Below, in pieces: positions 7,700-16,389 of a DNA stretch of 36,108 bases. The stretch's first letter is position 1. Each line of letters starts with the position of its first letter. The position numbers and the translations under genes are program-made. The stretch is taken from positions 1 to 36,108 of the forward strand of contig JBARJD010000070.1 of NCBI GenBank assembly GCA_049800095.1, written 5' to 3'. This DNA comes from JAKIWV01 sp049800095. GTDB lineage: Archaea; Thermoplasmatota; Thermoplasmata; Lutacidiplasmatales; UBA184. The notes under the pieces were generated by a model. That model had not been told where the DNA came from and ran no database searches. It was given only the letters and a program-made list of their open reading frames with translations.

Positions 7700-8753
7700 G
7701 CTCGAGCGACAGAAACCGGACGGATTCGCCCCGTTCGCGAGACACTCCGGCGAGCAGGAACTCCTTGCGCACCCCTTGCGCTACGCGGACCCCTCGCGCG
7801 ATCTCGGACCACGGCGCTTCGAACCGGTCCTCTACCGCATGGACCAGGTAGCGGGCATGGGCGTGTTCCGGGTTGCGAGGATAGGCGCGAAAATGGGCCC
7901 CGTACTTGAATCCGGTTTTGACGACCAACTGGCGTTCCCGCAAGGCCCGATAGACCGCCATTCGTTCATCGAACCCGGACTCGAGCCGACGGGCCCGGCG
8001 CAGCAGTTGGTCCCGGGAGACCGGCCGGCGGGTCCGAGCGTCGTGGAGCTGGAGAAGACCGGTGGAGACCAAGTAGGCCGCTTCGAGCAGGCTGAGCTCC
8101 AATCGGCTCCCGATACGGCTGCCGTAGGCCTGCTGGCGGCCCAATGACTCGACGCCGCCGGCGTCGAACACCAGTACGCGATCTTCGCCAAGGATGGCGG
8201 GGATCGGCACGGAGCTGCCCAGGGGGGGGAGGGCACCCGTTGGGTTTGGTCGACGGATCTTGTAGTACGTGAGGTCCGACTCCTCGTCGACAACTCCGAC
8301 CAGGAGCTGCTTCTTCGTGGCTTGGGCCTTCTCCGCCAGCGCCTCAATCCGGGCGAGCTCGAACGGTTCTCGTTCCGAGACCGTCTCCACCCAGAAGCGC
8401 GCCGGTGTCTTGTGCAGGATCCCCCCGCGGGGGAGGACGGAAAACGCGACCGGGGCCGGGCCCGCCCGGACGACGTAACCGCGTTGGCGAAGGTCCCGAT
8501 AGACCAGGTACCGGATGCCAAACCCGGGTTCCGCACGGAGGGCCCTTCGGAAGAGGTCGGCCCAATCTACGACACGCCCCCGTTCCGCCTGCACCTCGAG
8601 CCGGCCCATTTCGAGCAGGTACAACGACTCTGTCCGGTCGAGCTGGAGCCCCCCCGAGCCCACCGTGCCGAAGAACCCTCGGCCGAACACCGTGCCGGCT
8701 TCCGATGGGTCGTCGATCCGCACCGTCGCGTCGTCCCGGACCGCACCGGTCAC
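7686..8753 (-). CDS. endA: tRNA-intron endonuclease, two-repeat form
   Basis: A 355-aa protein of the archaeal tRNA-splicing endonuclease family, which cuts bulge-helix-bulge RNA at both intron ends. The C-terminal repeat carries the catalytic core KTGFKYGAHFRAY...HARYLVH...RVAQGVRKEF; by spacing against the family, Tyr291, His299 and Lys330 are the triad. The N-terminal half (residues 30-200) resembles a degenerate second copy (a GFGIRYLVYRDLRQRGYVV segment) without the triad, which suggests an alpha2-type subunit like that of Archaeoglobus (about 305 aa). At 355 aa it is somewhat long. Its ATG overlaps the pyrE stop. A substrate is encoded in this window, the tRNA-Glu with an intron at 19614-19716. 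Confidence 0.9.
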   Translation of the reverse strand: MTGAVRDDATVRIDDPSEAGTVFGRGFFGTVGSGGLQLDRTESLYLLEMGRLEVQAERGRVVDWADLFRRALRAEPGFGIRYLVYRDLRQRGYVVRAGPAPVAFSVLPRGGILHKTPARFWVETVSEREPFELARIEALAEKAQATKKQLLVGVVDEESDLTYYKIRRPNPTGALPPLGSSVPIPAILGEDRVLVFDAGGVESLGRQQAYGSRIGSRLELSLLEAAYLVSTGLLQLHDARTRRPVSRDQLLRRARRLESGFDERMAVYRALRERQLVVKTGFKYGAHFRAYPRNPEHAHARYLVHAVEDRFEAPWSEIARGVRVAQGVRKEFLLAGVSRERGESVRFLSLERVRP

Positions 8754-9298
8754 GCGCTGGCTCCCGGGATCTCCGCGAGCGTGACGAGCGGCTCGAGCGT
8801 GATGCCTTCGGCTTTCATCCGCTCGATGGCGCCCATTCCCCGGTCGACCACGACAAGCGCGTGATTGACCACCCCACCCGCCTCGCGGATGATTCGGACG
8901 GACTCCATCGCCGAGCCGCCCGTCGAGCTGGCGTCCTCGATGAGTAGAATCCGGGCGCCCGCCGGGATCTCTCCCTCGAAGCGCTGGCGGGTCCCATGGT
9001 TCTTGGCCGCTTTTCGAATGACGAGATACGGCCGACCCGTCTGAAGAGCCACCGCCACGACGAGGGGGACCGCGCCGAGTTCCATCCCCGCGAGCCGGTC
9101 AGAGTCGCCTACCCGACGTGCGAGGGCCTCGGCCATCACGCGGAGGCGAGCCGGATCCGTCCAGGCCCGTTTGACGTCGATGTAGACGTTCGACGTCTGT
9201 CCCGACGCCAAGGTGAACTGTCCGAACCGGACCGATCCGGAGGTCAGCAGAAGGTCGACGATTCGCTGCCGCTCTTCGGGCCCGTTTTCCTGCGCCAT
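8750..9298 (-). CDS. pyrE: Orotate phosphoribosyltransferase
   Basis: A 182-aa type I phosphoribosyltransferase that makes orotidine monophosphate from orotate and PRPP. The N-terminal FTLASGQTSNVYIDVK is the substrate hood region, RKAAKNHGT is the mobile catalytic loop, and LLIEDASSTGGSAME is the PRPP loop. The frame extends upstream, but ATG 9298 gives the family N-terminus and follows the carS stop by four bases. The downstream endA ATG overlaps its stop. Confidence 0.93.
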   Translation of the reverse strand: MAQENGPEERQRIVDLLLTSGSVRFGQFTLASGQTSNVYIDVKRAWTDPARLRVMAEALARRVGDSDRLAGMELGAVPLVVAVALQTGRPYLVIRKAAKNHGTRQRFEGEIPAGARILLIEDASSTGGSAMESVRIIREAGGVVNHALVVVDRGMGAIERMKAEGITLEPLVTLAEIPGASA

Positions 9299-9302
9299 CG
9301 TC

Positions 9303-9878
9303 TCACCACGGTACTTTCTTGGTGCCGATCTTGAACCCGATCCAATTGAACAGGGTATGGAGGCCCACCGTGAGTAGAAGGACCCATAAGAGTGCCTCCA
9401 ACGAGAAGAACGTCTGCACAAAGATGGCGGGATAGAGTACCAACCCTAGGCCGATGGGCACGAGGACGAAGGGAAGTTGGTCCAAACCGATCACTCGGGC
9501 CCCGCTTCCCCACCCGAACCGGCGCTTGATGAAGGAGCCAATCGCATCACCGGTCAGCGCGCCGCCGGTCAGGAGAATGGCGACCGGCACCGCCGCCAGG
9601 ATGGTAGGCCCGTAGTGCGGGACGAGCTGGAGGTTTGGCGGAGCGATCAGGATCAGCCATGCCTGGAGGAGGACGATTGGAAGGGCCACGAACGTCCCGA
9701 AAAGGAACCCTGACCAGGTCTTCGAGGGCCCAAGGATCCGACGCCCATCGAACCAATTCCGACCAAAGTCCATCGGCGGCCCCCGGCCTTTGGGGAGGGT
9801 GGCCAACGCATTCGCCGCGAACACCGGGGTGAGCACCCAGAGGACCCGGATCAGAACCTCGAGATGAGGATTGACCAC
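9303..9878 (-). CDS. carS: CDP-archaeol synthase (CarS family)
   Basis: A 191-aa integral membrane protein of the DUF46/CarS family, which activates digeranylgeranylglyceryl phosphate with CTP in archaeal ether-lipid synthesis. About five hydrophobic segments are visible. Diagnostic cytoplasmic motifs are ANALATLPKGRGPPMDFG and GRRILGPSKTWSG near the N-terminus, and GDAIGSFIKRR with GLDQLPFVL in the middle. It is followed four bases later by pyrE. With UbiA and GGGPS genes upstream in the same run, three successive lipid-backbone steps are clustered. Confidence 0.93.
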   Translation of the reverse strand: MVNPHLEVLIRVLWVLTPVFAANALATLPKGRGPPMDFGRNWFDGRRILGPSKTWSGFLFGTFVALPIVLLQAWLILIAPPNLQLVPHYGPTILAAVPVAILLTGGALTGDAIGSFIKRRFGWGSGARVIGLDQLPFVLVPIGLGLVLYPAIFVQTFFSLEALLWVLLLTVGLHTLFNWIGFKIGTKKVPW

Positions 9879-9893
9879 GCCTCCGCGGCCCCC

Positions 9894-11528
9894 TTACGGC
9901 TCGAGGATGAATCGACGGATGGTTTCGGTCACCCGGGCGACTCCAACCGGGTCCAGGTTCTCCTCCGCCTCGTGGATGTGCGAGGTCCTTCCCATGAGAC
10001 CGAACACCAGGGCCGGGAGCGGTTCGCGGTGGGAGGTCTGAAGACCGACCAGGCTGCTCGCATCGGTGCCCCCATACTCTCCGTACACGCCCTTGACCCC
10101 GAAGACCGCGCCAAGGATCCGTTCCATCTTCAGGAGCGCGGGATGGTCCGGACGAAGGGCGTACCCTCCGCGCCCACGGTCCAAAGGAGCCTCGACCCGG
10201 GAGTCTGGGTCGTGGGCGGCGCTCCAGTCTCGGGCGTACTCACGCGCAGCGCGGACGCCCGACTCCATGGACATCTCCGGAGTCAATCGGAGATCCACCC
10301 CGAACGTCGCCACGAGCGGGGAGGAATCGTCCAGCAGGCCGGCCCGGAGCGCACGATCCAACAATTCCACCGCGGCCGGAACCGGGTTGTGGCCTCGATG
10401 AGGATACCCCGCATGACTGCTGGTGCCGACCACCGAGACCGCTAACGCGCCCGTCGGCACGGTGAGCGACGTGGCGCCGCCGAGCTCCAGCCGAAAGGGA
10501 GGAGAGACCAAGGCCGCCAGCAGGGCGGGGAGCGGGGAAAGTTGTGCCGCCGAGCCGCGAAGAACAAGCGTAACGCTCTGAGCGATTTGGTTCGTCGCGT
10601 CGGTCTCGGCATGAATCGCTCCGACCCGCGGCCGGGGGGTACTCGTCTCGCCTTCTGCCAACGTGTCCCACTTCGTCACCGTGGCGCGGCCGGTGATGAA
10701 CGGGAACGGCGCGTCGTGGTCGGGCCAGTCGGGGGAAGGGTAGACGGAGACCCAGGACCGAGCCAGGGATTGTAGGCCGATCAGACCCTCGCCGAACGCG
10801 ACCACCCTGGGGAGTGGAACGGGCCGCGCGAACGTGCCGTCCAAGAACAGGACGCCCGACGATCCGGCCGTCGCATGGGGGTCCCCGTCCGGGATCAACA
10901 CCACGTCCCCGTCGAGGAAGCGCTCGGGGTCGCTCACCGGCAACTGCTCGTCATGGGCCTTGAGCGACTCGATTCCTCCCGCCCCCCCCGTCTCTTCGTC
11001 GCAACAGATCAGCAACCGAATGTTCTGCGAGAGCGATGGGTGGTCGCGGAGCTGCTTGGCGGCCAACAGCGAGGGGACCACGCCACTGCCCAGATCGTCA
11101 GCGGCGCCCCGTGCGTAGAACAATCCATCGGGTCGGAACGTTAGTTCGTGCGGCGGGGTCTGCCACCGCGCCCGTTGCTCGGCCGGTACGGGCACAACGT
11201 CGTAATGCGACATGATGATCACTCGCTCATTCGCTCCCACGTCGAGGTCTGCGATGACGTTCGGTCGTGGGACTCCGTGCAGCCCCTCCACCGTCGGCAG
11301 GTCCGTGAGTGGGTCGAAGATTCGCGCCCGAAGCCCCCACCGAGTGGCTACGTCAACGAGATACCGGGCGGCTTCGAGGTAGTGGGGCTTCTCCCATCGT
11401 TCGTGTGCCGGGTCCTCGAGATTGGTATTGGCGAACCCAACCAGGTCGCGGAGGAGAGCATAGGCATCGGGGTCGCCCAGCGCCTCTTTGGCGGAGGTAG
11501 GAGGCTCCGGCGGAAGGGCGGTCGGCAT
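9894..11528 (-). CDS. M20-family metallopeptidase/deacylase
   Basis: A 544-aa M20/ArgE/DapE-family hydrolase, larger than the usual 370-450 aa. Zinc-site motifs appear in order: MSHYDVVPV (about residue 106), ARGAADDLGSG (about 140), CCDEETGG (about 175), and a terminal SHIHEAEE. The lid/dimerisation domain lies between, with SHAGYPHRGHNPVPAAVELL. Residues 225-300 hold an extra insertion without recognised motifs, which accounts for much of the length. The family removes acyl groups or N-terminal residues from small substrates; this sequence does not show which. It sits between the DUF2070 and carS genes with 15-base gaps, so it is cotranscribed with lipid genes, but a lipid role is not indicated by the fold. 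Confidence 0.82.
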   Translation of the reverse strand: MPTALPPEPPTSAKEALGDPDAYALLRDLVGFANTNLEDPAHERWEKPHYLEAARYLVDVATRWGLRARIFDPLTDLPTVEGLHGVPRPNVIADLDVGANERVIIMSHYDVVPVPAEQRARWQTPPHELTFRPDGLFYARGAADDLGSGVVPSLLAAKQLRDHPSLSQNIRLLICCDEETGGAGGIESLKAHDEQLPVSDPERFLDGDVVLIPDGDPHATAGSSGVLFLDGTFARPVPLPRVVAFGEGLIGLQSLARSWVSVYPSPDWPDHDAPFPFITGRATVTKWDTLAEGETSTPRPRVGAIHAETDATNQIAQSVTLVLRGSAAQLSPLPALLAALVSPPFRLELGGATSLTVPTGALAVSVVGTSSHAGYPHRGHNPVPAAVELLDRALRAGLLDDSSPLVATFGVDLRLTPEMSMESGVRAAREYARDWSAAHDPDSRVEAPLDRGRGGYALRPDHPALLKMERILGAVFGVKGVYGEYGGTDASSLVGLQTSHREPLPALVFGLMGRTSHIHEAEENLDPVGVARVTETIRRFILEP

Positions 11529-11543
11529 CGGGCGCTTTCCTCG

Positions 11544-13403
11544 TTAGTGGAGCACGGCGAGCACGACCGTGGAGCTCGTGATCAGTAAAAGGAACGTCAT
11601 CAGGAATGCGTTGGAAAACATCGACAGCGTGTCACCGAGGGAGGTCAAAAGCCGTGCGGTCCAATCTGGGCCGAGCACCGCCACATCCGGCACCTCCCGG
11701 GTCCCGACCCGTACCTCGACCGGCTCTAGATTCGTGAGCGCATCCCGGACTACTCCGACGACCGTTTCCCGAAGCAGGTCGAAGGAGATACGCTCCCCAA
11801 TCGGGTTGACGCCGCCATCGACTTCGTGCACGACGTGATTGTCCGTCGTCATGACCTCCGAATCGTCGACGACGCCGCCCAGGGCTTGGATCAGGCGTTC
11901 GCGCAGCCCTTGGAGGAGATTGTTGCCATCGAGGAGGACGTACGCCGTCCGGCGGCCCCCGACTTCCACGACGAGTGCGCGGACTCCACTAGGTCCGATG
12001 CCCTCTCGCCCCACGGAGAAACCGGTCCGCAGCGCGACGCCGGCCCGCACCGACCCAGGCATCGACTGCGCTAGGGCCGCCGAGACGGCTTGACGAACGT
12101 CCTCGGCGAACCGTTGGGCCCGAGGAGAACCGTACGTGAGGTCCCCCTCGTCCTCCTTGTAAGAATTGTGCGCGTCGATCAGCGCCAGCTCCGGGTGTCC
12201 CGCCTGCCGGTTTTCGGCTACGAGTCGGTCGGCGATCGCGTACGCGATATCGTCGGTCGGCTCGGGCGCTTGGGTGGTCGTCACGATGACCACATCCCCC
12301 AGCCGTTGGGCGCGAGCCCAACTTCCAGCGGACGCGGAGACGAGAGGACTATTGAGGGTGCTCGACGCCGCCGGCAGGTCGTGAAGCAACGATGAGGTGG
12401 CCTCGCCGATTCGACGCACCTCCGACGTCGTGGGGACATCCAAATCGTGATTGCACGGTGTGTGTGGAACAAAAACGAGGCCCTCGCCCGGCCCCAACTG
12501 TTCTTCGAGCTTCTGGGGCAAGTTGCTGGCGCCCAGTGCCGCGAACGGCCCTGGGTGCACGGCCGGCAACGCCAAAGTCGCCTTGGGCCCGTGCGAAGTG
12601 CGGAACTGGACTGCGGTCACGCGAACGTTGGCTTCGACGGCGAAGCCGTCGAAGAACTTCTCCAGGGTTTGCGTCGCCGCCGGGTCGCGGCTTCCCACGT
12701 GCTCGATCAACGGTCGAATGAAGGAAACGCCAGAGGACCCGAACTCCCGGCGGAGTGGTCGGTCAGCCGCACGGAGGAGTAGCGCGGCACAGAGGAACCC
12801 GAGAAGCAGGAACACACCCGCAGCCAGGGCCCAAGCGAGGGGCGGCGGATAGAGCAGGAACACCCCGACAATCGCGATCACGGGGTGGCAGAGTGAGGCG
12901 GGGAGAGAGGCGGCATGGCGAGGTTTGGAGACGCCGAACATCGTCATGTGCCGGAACCACAGAATCGGACCTTGCACGAACAGGAGGATGAGGGGTATAC
13001 CGATCGGCAAGTGGCCCACCGCGAGTCCGACGCCTCGCCAGACGAGAAGGATGGGAATCGGAACGACGGTCGACATGAGTCCGAGCAGCGCGTTCCGGTG
13101 CCAGGGGAAGCGGCCACCCAGCGCGCTCGCTAGCGGCGTCGTGAGGAGGACGCCCAAGACCCCGGGAAGGAGGAAGACCAACGCCCACCCTGATCCGAAG
13201 CGGGCCAGCGACGCGCCCGGGAGCCAGACGAGAGCGGAGTCGGCCAGCGAGGCGGCGCCGAGGAAGCCTATGGCCCACGCGATGCTCGGCGCCCGGAAGA
13301 AGAAGCGGGAGTAGAGGCGGTTCTGTCGATCCTCGGCCGCAGAGTGCGTAAGAGGGGCTGTTTCATTCGCCACGCGCGCGTCGAACCTCCGAGAGGATTC
13401 CAT
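11544..13403 (-). CDS. DUF2070 family membrane protein
   Basis: A 619-aa archaeal protein. About six hydrophobic segments fall between residues 35 and 230, then a long soluble region, then one C-terminal membrane helix (about 593-617). The soluble part contains ALPAVHPGPFAALGASNLP, FVPHTPCNHDLDVPTTSEV and LIDAHNSYKEDEGDLTYGS, a His/Asp-rich set that I recognise as DUF2070; the pattern looks like a metal-dependent hydrolytic domain facing the cytoplasm, but no activity is established. The start at 13403 overlaps the GGGPS gene by 41 nt; a shorter start may be used. Its place between GGGPS and carS suggests, but does not show, a role at the membrane in lipid metabolism. Confidence 0.82.
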   Translation of the reverse strand: MESSRRFDARVANETAPLTHSAAEDRQNRLYSRFFFRAPSIAWAIGFLGAASLADSALVWLPGASLARFGSGWALVFLLPGVLGVLLTTPLASALGGRFPWHRNALLGLMSTVVPIPILLVWRGVGLAVGHLPIGIPLILLFVQGPILWFRHMTMFGVSKPRHAASLPASLCHPVIAIVGVFLLYPPPLAWALAAGVFLLLGFLCAALLLRAADRPLRREFGSSGVSFIRPLIEHVGSRDPAATQTLEKFFDGFAVEANVRVTAVQFRTSHGPKATLALPAVHPGPFAALGASNLPQKLEEQLGPGEGLVFVPHTPCNHDLDVPTTSEVRRIGEATSSLLHDLPAASSTLNSPLVSASAGSWARAQRLGDVVIVTTTQAPEPTDDIAYAIADRLVAENRQAGHPELALIDAHNSYKEDEGDLTYGSPRAQRFAEDVRQAVSAALAQSMPGSVRAGVALRTGFSVGREGIGPSGVRALVVEVGGRRTAYVLLDGNNLLQGLRERLIQALGGVVDDSEVMTTDNHVVHEVDGGVNPIGERISFDLLRETVVGVVRDALTNLEPVEVRVGTREVPDVAVLGPDWTARLLTSLGDTLSMFSNAFLMTFLLLITSSTVVLAVLH

Positions 13404-14112
13404 CGAAGGCAGGGCCGATGCCTTCCTCCTCGGTCACGGTGCCCGTCACCAGGATCTGAGCGCCGGCGGCAAGGAGGTTCTTCGCCTCCGCAGCCGACCG
13501 GATCCCTCCGCCTACGATCAGAGGGATGCGGAGAACCCTTCGCACCGCCCGGACCATTTCCGTCGGAACAGGAGACGGCGCCCCGGACCCGGCCTCGAGA
13601 TACACGAGCTGCATCCCGAGGAATTCCGCGGCCAGTGCGTACGACTGCGCAAGCGTGACGTTCTCCCGGGGCACAGGGTCGGCTTGGCCCACCTCCCCTA
13701 CTCGCATTCCGGGGGCCACAATAATGTAGCCCAGAGAGAGAGGTTCCAGCCCGATGCGCTGGATCTCGAGGGCCGAGTGCGCTTGCATTCGGATCACGTG
13801 ATCGACGCTCCGGGAGTTCAGCAGGCTCAGGAAGTAAATCGCGTCGGCCGCCGCCGTGATCGAGGCCGGGCTTTCCGGGAAGATGATCGTCGGGACCGGG
13901 ACGGACGCCTTTACCGCTCGAACGGTCTCGGCCATTTTTTCTGGAGAAATTCCCGTCGAGCCTCCCAGCATGATCGCGTCCGACCCGAGCGCTACGGCGG
14001 CCGCGGCAACTTTGGCGGCCGGCTGGCCGCCCTTCTTATCCGGATCTATGAGAGTCATGTGGAGCGGTCCGCGCCGTAGCTTATCGGTCAGGTACTGGAG
14101 CACGCGACTCAT
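13363..14112 (-). CDS. Geranylgeranylglyceryl phosphate synthase
   Basis: A 249-aa TIM-barrel prenyltransferase that makes the first ether bond of archaeal lipids from sn-glycerol-1-phosphate and geranylgeranyl diphosphate. Motifs are HMTLIDPDKK (residues about 19-28), DAIMLGGSTGIS, PTIIFPESP, LQYVYLEAGSG-like QLVYLEAGSGAP and the phosphate-binding VGGGIRSAAEAKNL. The frame is open upstream of 14112, but the ATG there gives the correct N-terminus and lies eight bases after the UbiA stop. The bacterial PcrB relative is the alternative; the archaeal context favours GGGPS. Confidence 0.94.
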   Translation of the reverse strand: MSRVLQYLTDKLRRGPLHMTLIDPDKKGGQPAAKVAAAAVALGSDAIMLGGSTGISPEKMAETVRAVKASVPVPTIIFPESPASITAAADAIYFLSLLNSRSVDHVIRMQAHSALEIQRIGLEPLSLGYIIVAPGMRVGEVGQADPVPRENVTLAQSYALAAEFLGMQLVYLEAGSGAPSPVPTEMVRAVRRVLRIPLIVGGGIRSAAEAKNLLAAGAQILVTGTVTEEEGIGPAFDGILSEVRRARGE

Positions 14113-14120
14113 CGGATCCC

Positions 14121-14969
14121 CTACCGGAACGCCACGGCGAGGAACGCGAGCAGCGCTATTGCCATGGCTCCCTTGCTCACTGTCTGTTCGGTGTGCAGCC
14201 GGGCCGGAAGCCATACGACCGACACGACGAACAACGCATCCGCCACGAGGACCAACGCCGCGTACATAATCCCCGCGACCGAGCCGATGGGCAGAAGCAC
14301 GAAGAGCGGAACCACACTCAGCGCGAGAGCCGTTACAATCGCCCCTCGCGCGACCCGGCTGGCAAAGGTGATTCCTCGGACCCGGGGCAAGGTCCGGCGG
14401 TTCACATCTCCCGCAAGGTCCTCCATGTCTTTGATCACCTCTCGGCTGAGCGTAGCGAAGAATGCCATGAGCCCGAAGGGGAGAACTGCGACGGGCATCC
14501 CCGCCGCGGTCCCCCCGTAGAGGAAGACCAAGCCGGTCAAGAACGCGACCAGAAGGTTGCCCCCGAAGCCGGCCGACTTGAACCGGAACTCGTACGAGAG
14601 GAGCGCGATCAATGCCACCGCTAAGAGCACGCCCACGAGCGGCCGCAGTAGGATGACCGGGACGGCGACCGCGACCGAGCCGACAAGGAGTACGATGGCG
14701 GTCCCGCGGGCGACCGAGGGCGAGATGGCGCCGGTCACGAGTGGACGATTCGGATGATTTATCCGGTCCGTCTCGCGGTCGAGGATGTCGTTGACGACGT
14801 TGCCTCCGGCGGTCACGAACGCGGTCGAGAACGCGGCCAGAACCAGCGTAATCCAGAGGGAGGCCGGAAGCTCGACACCTGCGCCACGGGCGGCGATGCC
14901 TCCGACGATGGTCCCAGCGAACGAGACAAACGTGTTCCCGATTCGAACGAGCTGTAAGGCGGCCCGCAC
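14121..14969 (-). CDS. UbiA-type prenyltransferase, probable DGGGP synthase
   Basis: A 282-aa polytopic protein with about eight or nine hydrophobic helices. The two Asp-rich motifs of UbiA enzymes are present: NVVNDILDRETDRINHPNRP (about residues 57-76) and SREVIKDMEDLAGD (about 174-187). In archaea the closest role is adding the second geranylgeranyl chain to GGGP. The next gene makes that substrate, which supports the assignment over menaquinone- or heme-related UbiA members. The start is GTG 14969; no in-frame ATG lies nearby. It is the first gene of the seven-gene minus-strand run. Confidence 0.9.
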   Translation of the reverse strand: MRAALQLVRIGNTFVSFAGTIVGGIAARGAGVELPASLWITLVLAAFSTAFVTAGGNVVNDILDRETDRINHPNRPLVTGAISPSVARGTAIVLLVGSVAVAVPVILLRPLVGVLLAVALIALLSYEFRFKSAGFGGNLLVAFLTGLVFLYGGTAAGMPVAVLPFGLMAFFATLSREVIKDMEDLAGDVNRRTLPRVRGITFASRVARGAIVTALALSVVPLFVLLPIGSVAGIMYAALVLVADALFVVSVVWLPARLHTEQTVSKGAMAIALLAFLAVAFR

Positions 14970-15024
14970 GGCGGTCGGTGGGAGGCGCCCGGGCTTAACC
15001 GTTGTGATGGACTGACGGAGGAGA

Positions 15025-16389
15025 GTGCCACTGGACCGTTATAAGCGGCATCAACTCCCACCCCGCGTGACTCCGTCTATCGGCTTCCCGGGGCCCGTGC
15101 AGAGGCTCCGCTTGCGCAACGGCCTCGACGTGATTCTCGCCCCCGATTCGCACAGTCCGACGGTGAGCAGTTGGGTCTGGTATCACGTGGGATCGGTCAA
15201 CGAGCACCCCGGAATCACCGGAGTTAGCCACTGGGTCGAGCACATGATGTTCCAGGGGTCTCCGCACTACCGAAAAGGGGAGATCGACCGTGCGATCTTC
15301 GCTGTCGGCGGAACATCGAACGCATTCACGGACAACGACTTCACCGCGTATTTCGCGACCGTGCCAAAGCAGCACTGGGATGTTCCGCTGCGCATCGAGG
15401 CCGACCGAATGGTCGACGCCCGGATGGACCCAACGGACGCCGAACGGGAGCGCATCGTCATCTTGTCGGAACGGGAAGGAAACGAGAACCGACCCGAATT
15501 TCGAGTCGAGGAGGAGCTGCATGCCCTCGCCTTTCGGCAGCACCCTTACCGATGGGACCCGTTGGGATTCGCCGGGGACATGGCGCGGATGCCCACGTCC
15601 GCCGTCACGGAATACTACCATCAGTTCTACGGACCTCGAAACGCTCTGCTCGTGATGTCGGGAGGTTTCAACCCCCCGGCAACCCTACGCCGCATCCGGC
15701 AACGCTTCGGACATATTGCAATCGGGGGCGCATCCACCGGAGTGGGCGGATCAGAACCCGCGATCCGAGGACCACGTCGTGGCCATCTTCGCGGGCCCGG
15801 CTCCACAGGACTGGTCGAAATAGGTTGGCCGGCGCCCGCCTTCAGCGACCCCCGCACTGCTGCCACGATGCTTCTTGACCAACTGCTGGGAGGGGAGACG
15901 AGCCTCTTCTCGCCTCAACCATTTTGGTCCCGTTCCACGGAGCACCCTAATTCTCGTCTCTACCGGCGACTAGTCCGAACCGGCTTGGCCGTACGTGCCT
16001 CGAGCGATTATCGCCCTCGTCTGTACCCCGGGCTTTTCACGATCGAAGCTCAAGCGGCACCTCACGTCCCGACCGAGCATGTAGAGGACGCACTGCGGTC
16101 GGAGGTTCGTCGACTCACTCAGGAGGGCGCCACACTGGCCGAGTGGGCCGATGCGCGCGCGATCATTGCTCGCGGAGCTCGCCTGGCGTACGAGGGGAGC
16201 ACCCGGTCGGGGTTTCGTCTCGGTTTCTTCGGCATCAACGGAGGGCTCGGCCGGGAGCGGGAGTTGCTCCGACGGGTTCTCCAGGTCAGCCGGGCCGAAG
16301 TCCGCGCCGAAGCAGACAGAATGTTCTCGGAGGAATCCAGCGTAACCGTCCGGTACGACCCCACGGGGGGAGAACCTTCGAGTGAGTGA
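15025..16389 (+). CDS. M16 family zinc peptidase, catalytic subunit
   Basis: A 454-aa M16B-type peptidase. The inverted zinc motif HxxEH is present as His69-Trp-Val-Glu72-His73, and Glu149 in ILSEREGNE lies exactly 76 residues later, the expected third ligand. The second M16 domain occupies the C-terminal half (FTIEAQAAPHVP onward). No signal peptide is visible. GTG 15025 follows GGAGG by only three bases; GTG 15067 is an in-frame alternative that would match a leaderless transcript from the TATA box at 15039. The next gene overlaps by eight bases and encodes a non-zinc partner, so a heterodimer like mitochondrial processing peptidase or bacterial M16B pairs is likely. The substrate is unknown. 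Confidence 0.88.
   Translation: MPLDRYKRHQLPPRVTPSIGFPGPVQRLRLRNGLDVILAPDSHSPTVSSWVWYHVGSVNEHPGITGVSHWVEHMMFQGSPHYRKGEIDRAIFAVGGTSNAFTDNDFTAYFATVPKQHWDVPLRIEADRMVDARMDPTDAERERIVILSEREGNENRPEFRVEEELHALAFRQHPYRWDPLGFAGDMARMPTSAVTEYYHQFYGPRNALLVMSGGFNPPATLRRIRQRFGHIAIGGASTGVGGSEPAIRGPRRGHLRGPGSTGLVEIGWPAPAFSDPRTAATMLLDQLLGGETSLFSPQPFWSRSTEHPNSRLYRRLVRTGLAVRASSDYRPRLYPGLFTIEAQAAPHVPTEHVEDALRSEVRRLTQEGATLAEWADARAIIARGARLAYEGSTRSGFRLGFFGINGGLGRERELLRRVLQVSRAEVRAEADRMFSEESSVTVRYDPTGGEPSSE
15039..15045. promoter_or_regulatory. TATA box between divergent UbiA and M16 genes
   Basis: TTATAAG reads as a TATA element in both directions. On the minus strand (CTTATAA) it lies about 70 bases before the UbiA GTG. 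On the plus strand its centre is about 25 bases before GTG 15067, an in-frame internal start of the M16 gene, so a leaderless M16 message beginning there is possible. Confidence 0.45.
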
